A stretch of DNA of 55,369 bases, taken from assembly GCA_027972325.1 (NCBI GenBank), contig JAPMOS010000200.1:1-55369 (forward strand). Reading direction: 5' to 3'. The position numbers were made by a program, and so were the translations under genes. Origin of the DNA: Paratrimastix pyriformis (lineage: Eukaryota; Preaxostyla; Paratrimastigidae). Below are positions 43,385 to 54,600 of the stretch, piece by piece (positions within the stretch are counted from its first letter, which is position 1; the number at the start of each line of letters is the position of its first letter). The notes under the pieces were generated by a model. It searched no databases. It was not told the DNA's origin and was given only the letters and a program-made list of their open reading frames with translations.

Positions 43385-43495
43385 TGTCGGGGGTACTAAA
43401 ATCCATACGACTCGTATGGAATTTCAATGGAAATCGAATTTTTCGGATCGGTGTTCCGACATGTCCCAAAGGGTTTTTTCGGTGAAACTCAGCGG
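43385..43495 (-). repeat. Single diverged satellite monomer in reverse orientation
   Basis: TGTCGGGGGTACTAAAATCC and the blocks that follow (palindromic CATACGACTCGTATG, then AAATCGAATTTTTCG and GGGTTTTTTCGGTGAAACTC) match the reverse complement of the satellite at 770-2935. The central palindrome differs from the array's, so it is an old or distinct variant. It ends about 55 bp before the ATG at 43552. Confidence 0.8.
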
Positions 43496-43551
43496 GGTGG
43501 ACATTACCCCGGGTTCTCTTCCTTGTTCACGCGCCTTTTTGCCGTTTTCAG

Positions 43552-46202
43552 ATGAACTCTATCGATTGGAATCAGTTCAGGACCCCCGAAGATGCCATTG
43601 CTTGGTGTGAGGGCACACTCTCGCTTCAACCCCCGGGTTGGGCCGAGGCACCACACGTGGCGATCAATTGGTTTGTTTGTCCTCGCCCCTTCTGTTTTCC
43701 CACAACATCTTGTCATAGCTTCCGTCGCCGCATCAATGCCGCCTCGAAGCTTGTGGGGGGGACGCTCGCTGCGCCCCTGCATTTGATGGTGATTCAAGAC
43801 GCCTTCGAGAGCATTGGGAGGCCCTCCTCCCCTGCTTTCGCCGCTGACGACGAGCGCGTCGACATTGGCGGTGACGAGCCGCTGACCGAGCAGCCCCAAC
43901 CCGCGCCCTTGTCTGTGTTTTCATCTCACCTCAAGCTCGGTTTAATTCCTTCTTCGTTAGGTCTCCCGCCCCCGCCGCCACCCATACCGCCGAAGGAGCG
44001 CCCCCTGCGCCGACCGCCCCGACCGCGCCCCTCCCGACGCAGGCCCTCCCGATCGAGCACAAGGACAAGGCGTCTGTCGCAGTGGTTTCTTGCCTTTCAC
44101 ACCTGATCTCTGTTTTTTAGGATCTTGGATGACGACGATGCCTCCCCGAGCCCAAAGCCAAAGGAGAAGGCCAAGCCCAAGCCCCCCAAGAAGGCCCCCG
44201 AAGAGGAGGTCAAGAACAAGCCCAAGCCCAAGAAGGACGGCCCCGAAGCGAACAAGAAGGCCCCGGTGGCGCCCACCAAGCCCAAGAAGGACGCCGCCCC
44301 GGTCCCCCCGCCACCGGCCCGCCGACGGAAGCCGGGGCATCACGAGGCCAACAAGGAGGCCTCGGAGGCCTCGGAGGCGGAGGATCAGGCGGCCGAGAAG
44401 GACGCCCCGCCGCGTCACCGGGGCACCAAGCACCAGGCCCCCGTGGAGATCAGCTCCTCGTCGGACGAGGACGGCCCAGCCCCCGAACCCAAGGCGAAGG
44501 CCGAGCGCAAGCGGGGCCGTCCCAACTCGCCTGAGCTCGCCCCGGAGGCCCGGCAATTAATTCAGTCCGTTATTGCTCTGTGCACTGCGTTCTTGAAAAA
44601 CTACCCTCCCTCCTCCTCCTCCTCCAAGTCGTGACCTCTTTTTATCGTTCCTTGTTTTTGACCAACAAGTGACTGACTTCCTTTGCTTTGTTCGGGTTGG
44701 TGGGTGGGGGCCTCTTCAATGTATCCTTGCCGGGGAAAAGCATCGCCAAAAGGGCACAGGTCCTCCTGAGCTCCATCGACCCCTGCCCGAGCCTCGCCCG
44801 GCCCCTGTCCTACGAGCGTTTGGCCGCAATTATCGAGTGGTTCAACAAACTGGGTGCCTCGGTCCTGTTCAGCATCATCGTGCAGAAGTCGCCCCAGGTT
44901 GAGGCTCGATACCAGGTGGTCGATGGCTCGCACCGGTCTGCACAGCGCTCGTTTTTTTGGGGCTCGGCCTCTAATGTGTCTCTAGGTTCCAAGTGGCACG
45001 CATCATCGTAGACCCGCGCCGGGTCTCCGAGTTGCCGACCGGGATCACCCCGGAACAGCGGGACGCGCTTCGTGAAAGGGTGGAGAAGCTCAACGAGGAG
45101 TTCCCCAAGATCAGGAAGGTCTGCGGTACGGTGTCGCAGCCATCAACAACGAACCATCTTCTCCCCCTGCACAGCACCTGAAGGAGGACTACATCGACGT
45201 GGCCGTTTACAACACGCTCGAGCCAGAGGCCATGCTCGAACTGCAACATCGGGTCAACCTGCTCACCCACGACGCGAGGTTTGGAAGCAGCACCTTCGAT
45301 GTCCTGCTGAACCTCAAGCGTGCCTCCCTCCAAGTCTGTTGTCTCTCCTATTTTTCTCGCATCATCACCTCACCTCCTCTTATCAGGCCCCCAAGCTCTA
45401 CTCCCTTGACCATCCGGACTTGGACACACTGTTGGCTCCCGCCCTCAGTGAGCTGCACTTCCCGAAGAGCGTGGACGCCCCTTCCAAGTCTGTCCACTCA
45501 CTCTCCTTGCACTCTCCCCACATGCCTTTGTCGATGACTAGACTCCTGAAGATGCTGGCGAGCTTCTCCCTGGAGCTGCTGTGTGAGCTCTCCCGGCTCC
45601 CGGTCGAGCGACAGCCGTCACCCACGAACCTCTGGCGCATCTTTGAGGTCTGCTCGGAACAACCATTTCCACGCTGGCGCTCACACACGTTGTTCGTGCC
45701 CGTGCCCGCTAGGCCAGAGATTTGGAGATGAATTGCTGGGTTGCACGCGCCCTGCTGCAGGGGTCGTTCAGCGGCTCCGAGGCCAATTCTGTTGTTGCGC
45801 CCGAAATGAAGAAGCCCATTCGACAGGCCGAGCAGACCTTCCTGCTGCTGGAGGCCCACGATGCTGCCGAGGTGGCCGACGGAACCCGCCAGCCCGTCCT
45901 CTACCTGCCCCCCGACGAGGCCGCCCGGGAGGTCCTACGGTGCCATCTCGTCCGGACCGAGACCTTCGCCTTCATGAATTGCCTCAACGTGCGGCCGTTC
46001 CAAATCCGCAAGGGCAAGGTGCGACTCCCGGCCTTCACCGAGATGCTGGGCGAACTGGGCTGCCCGTTCGAGCGCCTGAACGAGACGGACGTGGGCAACC
46101 TGCCCCTAGAGATCACCTGCATCCGCATCGACGGCCGGCCTCTCACCGACTTCGACTTGGTCCTCGGCTACTGGCTGGGGTGGTGCGCGGCACAACTGCC
46201 AC
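43552..46202 (+). CDS. Ten-exon gene with AT-hook-like linker and ParB-like domain, cut by DIRS copy III
   Basis: ATG 43552 (MNSIDWNQFRTPEDAIAWCE). Introns that keep one frame: 43671-43718, 43911-43960, 44072-44120, 44628-44740 (least certain), 44936-44985, 45119-45174, 45334-45386, 45488-45541 and 45648-45712; six of the nine donors read GTCTG. About 704 codons. Order: an unknown N-terminal domain (1-90); a Pro/Ala-rich stretch; a Lys/Pro-rich linker (about 145-270) with serine-acid SSSSDEDG and KRGRP, an AT-hook-like core; then at about 310-380 a ParB/sulfiredoxin-like domain (SYERLAAIIEWFNKLGASVL, YQVVDGSHR, VARII). A largely helical C-terminal part follows. Known ParB-like domains are nucleotide-binding, DNA-associated modules, often joined to DNA methylases. 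The frame runs into the DIRS terminus at 46203 and stops at 46285. Likely nuclear. It probably continued into a methyltransferase (see findings). Confidence 0.75.
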
Positions 46203-46628
46203 GCGAGGAATCATCGAGACTCTTCTTCTTCCCAAACCCCCAGGAAAATAGACATCACGTCAGGCAACGCAAAAAGCGGCACTGACCACAAATAGAAAGA
46301 AATTCCATGTCAGCTGACACGGATAGTGTACCCTGCCCTTGCGTAAGCACGTCAAAGGGGCCGGGCACCACTCCGGAAGGTGTGGTCAGGCCCAGACGCA
46401 TCCCAAAGAAAGAATGTAGATAGAAGAAAGACGAGTGAGACAAAACAAAAGAGGCTTTCAAAGATTGATCAAACATCGGCACAATAAAATTCAACTTCTC
46501 CTCCCCATGAGCCGCCGAAGCTCACCCCGGTAAGCATGTGTCTGCGGAGGGAAAGAGGAGGGTGGAGAAACCTCCGGCTTACCAGGTCACGCAAAAAAAT
46601 CAGGGAAAAATACAGAGGGGGCGAAGCC

Positions 46629-47063
46629 TCAGAAAAAGACCCCCGGGGGACGAAGCGCCTTCCATTCACTTCTTCCCCCCCTCCGCAGCAGACTCCTCAG
46701 CGGAGCTCTTGCCACGGGCAGAAGAGGCGGCCGAAAAGAACTTGCGGCCGCCACGGCCACGGCCACGGCCACGAGTAGCACCCGAGACCATCCTCGGGTC
46801 GCGCCTCGAACAGCAGAGCCTCCGCGTCCGCGCGACGAGACCCAGTGTCCACTGCGGCCGCGGTGGGTGTTGGAAACGACCACCCTCGACCCATCTTCCA
46901 GAGTGAAGAGGCGCGTAGCGGCCTTGGGGTGATCGTAGCCTCGCTTGGCCGCGGTCAGGCGCCGGTTGGCGTTGTAGACCGAGAGTTCCTTGCCCGGGTC
47001 CAGCGCGAGGGCTGTGTGCGGGCGAGTGTGGTTGTGTTGTGACAGAGGGGGGAAAGGTAACAT
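46629..47063 (-). mobile_element. RGG-type small ORF downstream of the internal complementary region (family A)
   Basis: The same reading occurs at the corresponding place in copies I (about 9223-9642) and II (about 27,690-28,080). It includes YNANRRLT, TRLFTLEDGSRVVVSN, a glycine/arginine-rich tract (RGRGRGRGG) and a lysine-ending tail. RGG tracts generally bind RNA. Its position outside the gag-RT-recombinase block is unusual. Fossil part. Confidence 0.6.
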
Positions 47064-48651
47064 GACCTGTCTCCCCTCCCCACCCTTTGCTCCTCAAAAT
47101 GGCAGGAAGAGCAAAGGTGGTGTCGGCAGGCTCAGGAGGTGGTGAGGCAGTGGGGCTGTAAGCCATGTGGTGCTCCACGCCACCAGGGAGGCGGGTGGGA
47201 GTATTTCTGGGGGTTTGGGAGAAGAAGAGTCTCGATGATTCCTCGCTTCAGCCTCGGAGCCTCGGCGAACGAGTAATCAATCTCGACGACCTTCATCTTC
47301 CCAAACCCCCAGGAAAATAGACAGCATGCCAAAGGAATCACACTGCCTCCCAACTCGTGCCTGCCAAGGGGGGGAACCCCTAGGGGTCCCCCTTGTCAGG
47401 TTCAGCGGTCCCCGACATTTCATGAGGTTTGCCACTGAACCGACCCGCCAACAGTGCCTCGTCGAAGCGATCCGTGACTCCTTCCACTGTGCGACCATAG
47501 TGCATTTGGTAGGTGCTGGACCTGGAGCTCCAACGAAACCTGGTCAGAATCTGTGGCAGTGGAATGCCCAGTGCAGCGGCTTTCGACGGGGCGGCTGAGC
47601 GAATTGAATGGGCACCCCACTGCAGGGGAATGCCTGCCACCGTCATCGTCGAACGCACGCAGTTCCGGATCCAGTCTGCCGAGATGGCTTTGCCCACCCT
47701 GCACTTCACAGAGTGATCCCGTGGAAAGACAAAGAAGGTGTCCGACACTGCCTGACCCGCCACCGCTGGTTCCGTCGGCCGCTTGGTCAGCCACTGTTTC
47801 ATGGCGCAGTGTAGGCACAGTGGGTTGTCGGGAGCCCCGACCACCTGGACCCATCGAATCTTGGTGTTGTGTGTCTCCTTCGGACACACCTTCAGCCGAA
47901 CGGAGTGCTCACACCCCGGCTGGCCGAACTCAAAGCGTGAGTCGGAAAAGAGATCGAGGTCGTGTCCATGACCCTCAACCCCGCGATCTCCAACAAGCTG
48001 GCGACTTTACCAATGAGCCGGTTTTGGTCAAGGGTCGCATTGTCGGCCCACTCCCCCTCGAGCAATTTCAAGAGGTCTGCTAGGTCCCAGATCGGACCGA
48101 GGTCTTTGCCCCAGCCGGTTTGTCCTTCCCGATGCCGGTGACGACTTGTTTCACCAGTTTGCCTTCCGGGGATAGAGGGTGGCCACTCATGGTGAAGTAC
48201 ATGGACAGTGCTGAGCGACGTGCCCCTGCCGAGCCCGAGCTGAGGTCCCTCTCCATGGCTTCATCCGCGATGAACGAGGCGACCTGGACCTCATTCTGGT
48301 CGGTCGCCTCCGTGATCGGAGCCAGGTCTTTGAGCGCGCACCACTCTTCATAGCGGCGAATAATGTGTGAGTATTTCTTCGAGGTTTTCTCTGCCAATGA
48401 CCTCTGAATGAAATAACCTGCCGCTGCCGACAGCTCCGGATGCTTGGGGGCCCAAGCAGGTGCCTCTTCTGAGAGCTTTTTCCGGGCTGTGGGTGTGGGT
48501 ATCGCGCGTCCTGGGGCAGGACCTTTCTTGCCCGGGCGAAACAGAGTTCCGTCCACGGGTGTCCCCGCGGCGTTCTGGGCATCACAGGCCCCGCTCGTGG
48601 GTGCTTCCGACCGACCCGGCGGGTTTGTCACACAGGACTCCGGGTGGTGTG

Positions 48652-50760
48652 TCATGAGAGTGGGGTGGTGGTGCTCTTTGAGCGCAGAGACGCTGCCAGC
48701 TCGGCTAAGGTCATGTCCTCTCCCGAGTCTGCGTCGACGTCTACAGTTCCCTGTCCCACTGTGGGATCAGGGGCTCGTTGCTCCCCCACCAGGCCTCCGG
48801 GTCGTCGAAGATCCGGGCTGGACCCATGGGGTGCAGCTGTCGGTCCTGGAACTTCTGGACGAGGGTGAGATCCGGATTGGTGAGTGTCTGCCAACCCCAC
48901 TCGAGGTGTGCCCTGGCTTGCCGGACTGGGTCCCCCGACACCTGTGTCACACAACACTCCCAGTGTGGGGGCCCAATTCCCTTGAGGTTGCGTGTCGTGC
49001 CTGCCAGGAATGTGTTCTCCTGCCGTGGTAGGGTCAGGGGTGGTGCCACTGCCATGTGCAGCATCACTGGCCACCACGGTGCCGATGTCCACACCGGGGT
49101 GAGGAGAAGGGCCTCCCCCCGCTGCTCCCTCAACCGTTCCAAGACTCTGAGGATGAGCGAGAACGGTGGGTTGATCCACGGCTCGCTGCTCCCTCAACCG
49201 TTCCAAGACTCTGAGGATGAGCGAGAACGGTGGGTTTATCCACGGCACTTCTGAGGCTAGGTTCTGCCGGAAGAAGTCCACTCCCGCCGCTCCCGGTTCC
49301 TTGCCCAAGGACCAGAACCGTGGGCACAGGTGGTTTCGCGCCGATGCAAAGGCGTCCACCGTCGGCTTCGTCCTGAGCTTCACCACCGCCCTGAAGAGGG
49401 CTGGGTGGAGCTGGTAATCTTCGGCGTCGACCCACCGCGAGAGCCTGTCCGCTCTCACGTTGTCGGTGCCGTGAATGTGCTCTGTGGTGAGGGTGATCTG
49501 GTGTGTCTGGCAGAACTCCCAGAGTGTTCTCAACCGGGTGTTGAGCTGCTGGCTCTGTGACTTGAGTCTGCCGACTGACCACACGACAGACGAATTGTCC
49601 GAGAACCAAAGTACGGACTTGCCCGTGACCTGTTCCCGGAACAGGTGGAGTGACCTGATGCCCGCTTCCAATTCGAGCGGGTTTATTGAACTGATCTCCT
49701 GCAGGTCCGTCACTCTCCACAACTCGTGTGCTGGGATGCCCTGCTCGATGCTCTGTGCCGGAGTCCTCAGCACTGCCCCCCAGCCCATCTCGGCTGCATC
49801 CGTGGTCAGGATCAGCTCTGCTGGTGGGGTCCGAAGTGGGGTGCTGGTGGGGTACTGTGCATGTTCCCACCACTCCAAGTCCCTGTGTGACTCCTCCGAA
49901 AGGGTCACCAGTGCATGCCACCCCTGCGCCTTGATCGCCGTGGACAGGTCGATGTTCAGGTTGCGCAGGTACAAGCAGGCCGGGCGAATCGTCTCCCTGC
50001 ATGACGACATGAACCCGATCACCGCTGCCAATGATTTGGCTTTGATGGTGGTGCACTGTTGGGTGTTGTGCGCCATCTCTCTCACCTTCTGTGCCTTCTC
50101 GGGTGGGAGTGAGAGTGTCATCGCTCGAGTTTCGAGGACAAACCCCAGGAACTCCAGCATTTGAACTGGTTCCACTTGGGTTTTGTCCCAGCTGATCTCG
50201 AACCCGAGTGAGAGGAGGTGACGAAGGAGTGCCAGTGTATGCAGTTTGGTCTCCTGTGGTGACCTGCCCAACACCAGGAGGTCGTCGATGTAGTGGACTA
50301 CCAAGATGCCGTGTCTTCGGGCTTCCTTGATTGCCACTCTCATGGTCTTCGTAAAGATTCTGGGAGCCACATTCAGGCCGAATGGGAGGGCTTGGAAGCG
50401 ATATTCCGTGCCCTCCCATTCGACTCCCAGGTATTTCCGGTGAGGTGGAAAGATCGGGATGTGAAAGTACGCATGCTTGAGGTCGATCTTGGTGGCCCAC
50501 ATCATGGGCTCCACCACGGCCCTCACTGTCTTCCACCCCTCCATTTTTGAAGGAGGGGCAAAGATGAAGTGATTCAAGGCGGTGAGGTCCAGGATCAACC
50601 TCCATTTCCCGCCGGGCTTGGGCCGCCCAAAATGGGAGATCTCATCCCTTTGTCCGACCCCCTGGATCGTTTTCAGTGCCGATATCCCAAGGTACTCCTG
50701 GACCACCGCCTCCAAGCCCAGTTTCTCCTCCCCACCAAGTGGTAAGGGTCCCGGGACCAC
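48652..50760 (-). mobile_element. RT-RNase H region of DIRS copy III (long open reading)
   Basis: The same motifs as in the other copies are in a single open stretch: TKIDLKHAYFHI, HYIDDLLVLG, LTTDAAEMGWG, WFSDNSSVVW and GTDNVRADRLSRW. The recombinase lies downstream in a separate reading. Fossil part. Confidence 0.88.
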
Positions 50761-53284
50761 GCCCCGGGTTGGGTGGGGGTCCCTTGAACGGGATGTGAAA
50801 CCCTTCCGATACCACCTGTGCCACTTCCCGAGGTGGTCTGAGGGCCAACCACTCCTCCCGGTGCCGAGCCAGCCTGCCTGCCAGTGGTCCCCGAGGTGGG
50901 TGCTGTGCCAGCAGCCGCAGTTTGGCCTGCTCCCGGTCCCATTGAGGGTCCAGTCCGAGAAGGAAGGGTCCCTCCCCCCAGGGGTTAGACTGTCCCTCCC
51001 CGAGCTGAGCCCCTTGGGCCGTGTTATGGGGTGAGGTAGAGTTTCCCCCCTGAGGGGTGGGGGTGAGTGGGTTCCCGAGTTGGGTGCCTGCCCTCCCGGG
51101 ACTTGGCACCCTCCTCCGGTCCCGTGACGGGGTTGTGGGGGAGAGCGGGGACAAGACGGGGCGTAGAGGTGAGGGAGTGCATGACGGGTGGTGCAGGTGT
51201 GCTGGACAGACTGCTGCCGCCCTCCCTTGCTCTGGTCCCACTCCCGGGCCAGGTAGGTCTTGCCCTGCCATTTGATCTGGCCGTTTTGGGGTTACTTTTA
51301 TCGGCGCCACCCCCAGGGGCGCCTGGTTCCCCCCCACCGCACCCGTACCGGAGGGTGGTGGGGACGCGAGTCGCTGCCTCCGCCACTGAGGTGCATGAGC
51401 TTCACCGCCAACGCTAGCGGAACGTGTGAGTGGGTGTTTCCGGGACCCTGCCTCGCAGACCTCCCGCGTGTCCCCGCATTGGGGAGTGTGACCGCCTCTG
51501 ACTGTGTATCGGTCCGTCTCGGGTTCACAAACCCCTCGCCCAAGGTCGGCGGATCCTTCTCGCCGGTCTCTGTGTAGCCCCACGTTCGGGACCTCCTTGG
51601 GTGACGCTCGCCCCGCTGAGGTGACGACGCTAACCTGGGGTGTGAGTTGCTGTTCCGAGTCCCCAACCTCGCAGACCTCCATGAGGGTTTCAGGTTTGCC
51701 CGACGAGATCGCCTCCGCATGTCCTTCCGTCAGCACCGTGTGCTGCCCTCTTCGGGGTCTCTCCGGTGAGTGCCTGCCTCACCTGGGGTAATGTCCTCGC
51801 GCGGAGGGTTCCGGTGGGTAGTGTTCCCATGCCGCGAGTCTCCCTGGGTGATGTTCCCTCCATCGACCCGTCAGAGCCTGGACTGGACCCCAGGCCCGCC
51901 CCGACTGCCCCACGGGCTTTGTTGCCTTGTCCTGCTCTGAGTGTGAGAGTGACTGTGCGGTAGGGCTCATACAGACTGCCTCTCCGAGTGCTGGCGATGA
52001 CGCCTGCGAGGGTGTGATCACCGGTGCTGATACGTCCGGTGCCGGTGGAACTGGTGCAGAAGTTGTTTCCAGTTTAGCCACGGTTGTGCCGAGTGGAACA
52101 CCACAAGGACTGGCTTCCCGGACCAAAGACTGATGAGTATCGAGTATTTCAGCATTGTGCGGTGCGAGTTGGTGAGCAGCAGACCCTTCACCTTTTTCTT
52201 CTTGTTGATTGTAACGTGTCTCTTGGCAAGACAACGCCACGGAGCGAGGAAAAGGAGGGCTGCACCCGAATTGAATGCCAATGAGCCTTCTGTGACCCCA
52301 GTTGGTTGTGGGCTCTGTGATGATAAGGCCAACGAGGTTGGTCGAAAAGCGTGCGCCAACGGAGGACCCGAGGGCAGACAAAATTCTGGGGACAGAAAGT
52401 GGGTTTTCTTGCGCCGTCTTGACTTTGGAATAACCCAGAGGTAGTCCGTGCTGTTTGACTTGGTGTTTTTGGGAGTGCCCGTGTCCACACCCAGTGTGGC
52501 AGAGGAGGCCATGGGCAGACCCGGGTTTAGTGGCTTTTCCTGGCCTCGGTGGCCGTCGTGGCTTTGTTCTTCAAAGCCTCCAGCTCGCTGGCCTCGATGA
52601 TGCAGGCCTCGGGCATCTTCGTCCCGTCCTCCAGCCGGCACAGTGGGCGCCACTCGCTCCGGCGGAGGTCGCTAAGGGTCCTCGTCGTTTTCCTTGAGGG
52701 CATCCAGAGCCAGGATGCCAAGGTTTCGAGCGGCCTCGAATGAGAGCTCAGACGGCGATGATGCCGTCGAAAGGTTGGCGAGTGCCACCAGAGTCTGTAG
52801 AGGGCGCATAGCGGAGAACACCCTGCTGGAGCCCGAGCCAGCGCACTGTCCCGTTGAGTCGCCGCCTTCCGCAGGTCTGGATCAATGAGGCGTAAGGCAC
52901 TAACTGGTGGTGCAACTGCCGGATCGGCCTTGCCTTGGTCTCGAAAGTTGGGAAACGCGCGGCCGACGTGAACAACGCGAGCGAATTCCTCTTGTGTCGG
53001 TGCTTCGTGTTGAAGACGATTGAATTGCAGCCCCAGCATCTGCAAAGTCTGTGCTTCTCTTTCTGGTAAGGTTGGAGGAGTCACCACCTTTTTTGTAGGG
53101 GCCTCCTTCGCAAAGATGTCCGGTAACTTGGCCGTTGGTTTGAAATAGATCTGTTGGAGAGTATCGAAGTAGTATTGTCCGACTTCCTCTTGATCTTGAT
53201 CGCTTTCACCTTCTTTTTCTTCAGGATTTGTTGCACCCAACAGAGAGCTGTCACCCTCCGCTCCAGTGTCGCCTTCAGGGCACC

Positions 53285-53485
53285 ACAGTGAACTTTTTTG
53301 TATGGCCAGTAAAACTGCCAATAAACTGAAAATTCATGCCGGCATTAACTGAAAATAAACTGGCCGAAAAACTGCCCATACAATCCGTAAAACTGCCGGT
53401 ATATTTGCCAGTAAATTGCCAGTAAATTGTTGAAACTGCCAATATATTGGACATACGATCAATTTTTACTGCCAGTTTACGAGTT
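53285..53485. repeat. AT-rich repeat with ACTGCCA(A/G)TA motifs
   Basis: AAACTGCC and GCCAGTAAA-type words recur about ten times in 200 bp, some in inverted orientation. It begins exactly where DIRS copy III stops. Composition is strikingly lower in GC than its surroundings. It may be a small inserted element; no coding potential. Confidence 0.6.
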
Positions 53486-54540
53486 GAAGACCGATGGAAC
53501 AGGGAGGTAGGGAGGAGGCAATGGGGGAGAATTGGATGTCAGGACGGGCGACGGAGTGACGGGACGAGAGCGTAAGTAGTCGAGCTGAGTGTCCCATGCG
53601 CATCAAGAGGGAACGGTGTGGAGGCAGGTCAGCAGAAGCTGTTGATCCGTGGTAAGGATCGCACCGGTGCGGATTCTCGCCGGAGGAACGGCCGATGGAA
53701 GGAGCTGGAGATGGAAAGAGAAGGGTGGGTGAAGGACTGAGGCAGGAGAGGCAGAGCAGGGAAGGGCGGGATGAGGTGGGAGCGATGGCCAGACGGCGGG
53801 AGTTGAGGCTGCGGGGAGGGAGCAGAGTGCCAGGGCAGCGAGGGTGGTGAGGAGCAGCGAGTGTGAGTGGTGGGAGGAGAAGGGTGAAGGGTGATGGTCT
53901 GTGGTGGTAGTGGTGCATGGGGTGGTGGCGGTGCTGTGGTGGTGGTACTGGGCTGGTGGCTGTGCAGGGAGTGGAGGTGTGCAGAGAGTTGTGGCGGTGC
54001 AGGGGTGGGACTGGCGGTCCAGGGGTGGTGCAGGAGGTGGTGCAGGAGGTGCTGGGGTGGCGGTGGTTCTGGGGTGGCGGTGGTTCTGGGGTGGCGGTGG
54101 GGTGGTACTGGCGGATTTGGGGTGGCGCTCATGGTCCTGGGGGTGCTGATGGTGGTGCTGGGGTTGGTGCAAGTGTGCTGGGGCTGGGAGTGGGGGTGGT
54201 GCTGGGGTGGGGTGGGGTGTGCTGGCGGCGTGGCGGTGGGGTGGTGCTGCTCGTGGCGGTGGGGTGGAGCTGGCGGTGGTGCCGGGGTGGCGGGTGGTGG
54301 CGGTGGTGGTGTTGCCGAGGGTGATCGGGTCGTGCAGGTGCCGAGGGTGGTGTAGGTGGTGCAGGGGGTGGTGCAGGGGTGGTGCAGAGGGTGGTGCAGA
54401 GGGTGGGGTGGTGCAGGGGTGGGGTGGTGCAGGGGTGGTGGGGGTGGTGCCGGTGCTTGGGGTGGTGTCGGTGCTGGGGTGGTGCCGGTGGGTGGTGCCG
54501 GTGCAGGGAAGGATGACAAAGGATGACAGAGGAGAGGCAC
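53486..54540. repeat. G-rich low-complexity tract with GGTGGTGCAGGGG-type repeats
   Basis: From about 53890 the plus strand is dominated by GGTGGTGC, GGGGTGGCGGTGGTTCTG and similar words. The long minus-strand reading (proline-, histidine- and threonine-rich, about 300 residues) merely translates this repeat, and all frames are open, so I do not call a gene. 53486-53890 is less repetitive; no gene is recognised there. Confidence 0.6.
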
Positions 54541-54600
54541 TGGAGGAGGAGGGAGGAGGAGGAGGGAGGAGGAGGAGGAGGAGGAGGAGGAGGAGGAGGG
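54541..54600 (+). repeat. GGA trinucleotide microsatellite
   Basis: An almost pure GGA/GGAGGG run of about 60 bases follows the G-rich tract. Confidence 0.95.

Larger units (their letters stand above)
46203..53280 (-). mobile_element. DIRS family A retroelement, copy III (5' end truncated)
   Basis: Minus-strand copy with a complete right terminus (GCGAGGAATCATCGAG at 46203). Next are the inverted repeat to about 46340, the RGG-type ORF about 47,060-46,630, the internal complementary region 47,206-47,323, tyrosine recombinase about 48,650-47,390, RNase H about 49,920-49,250, reverse transcriptase about 50,640-49,950, and the gag-like region about 53,275-50,650. The left terminus is absent: homology ends at about 53280, where AT-rich repeat DNA begins. 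Fossil status: broken, but it has the longest uninterrupted RT-RNase H reading of the three copies, so it looks youngest or best preserved. Confidence 0.9.

Noticed and set aside
53629-54540. Proline-rich minus-strand reading of about 300 codons
   Set aside because: All frames are open across a G-rich low-complexity tract; no non-repetitive domain supports a gene.
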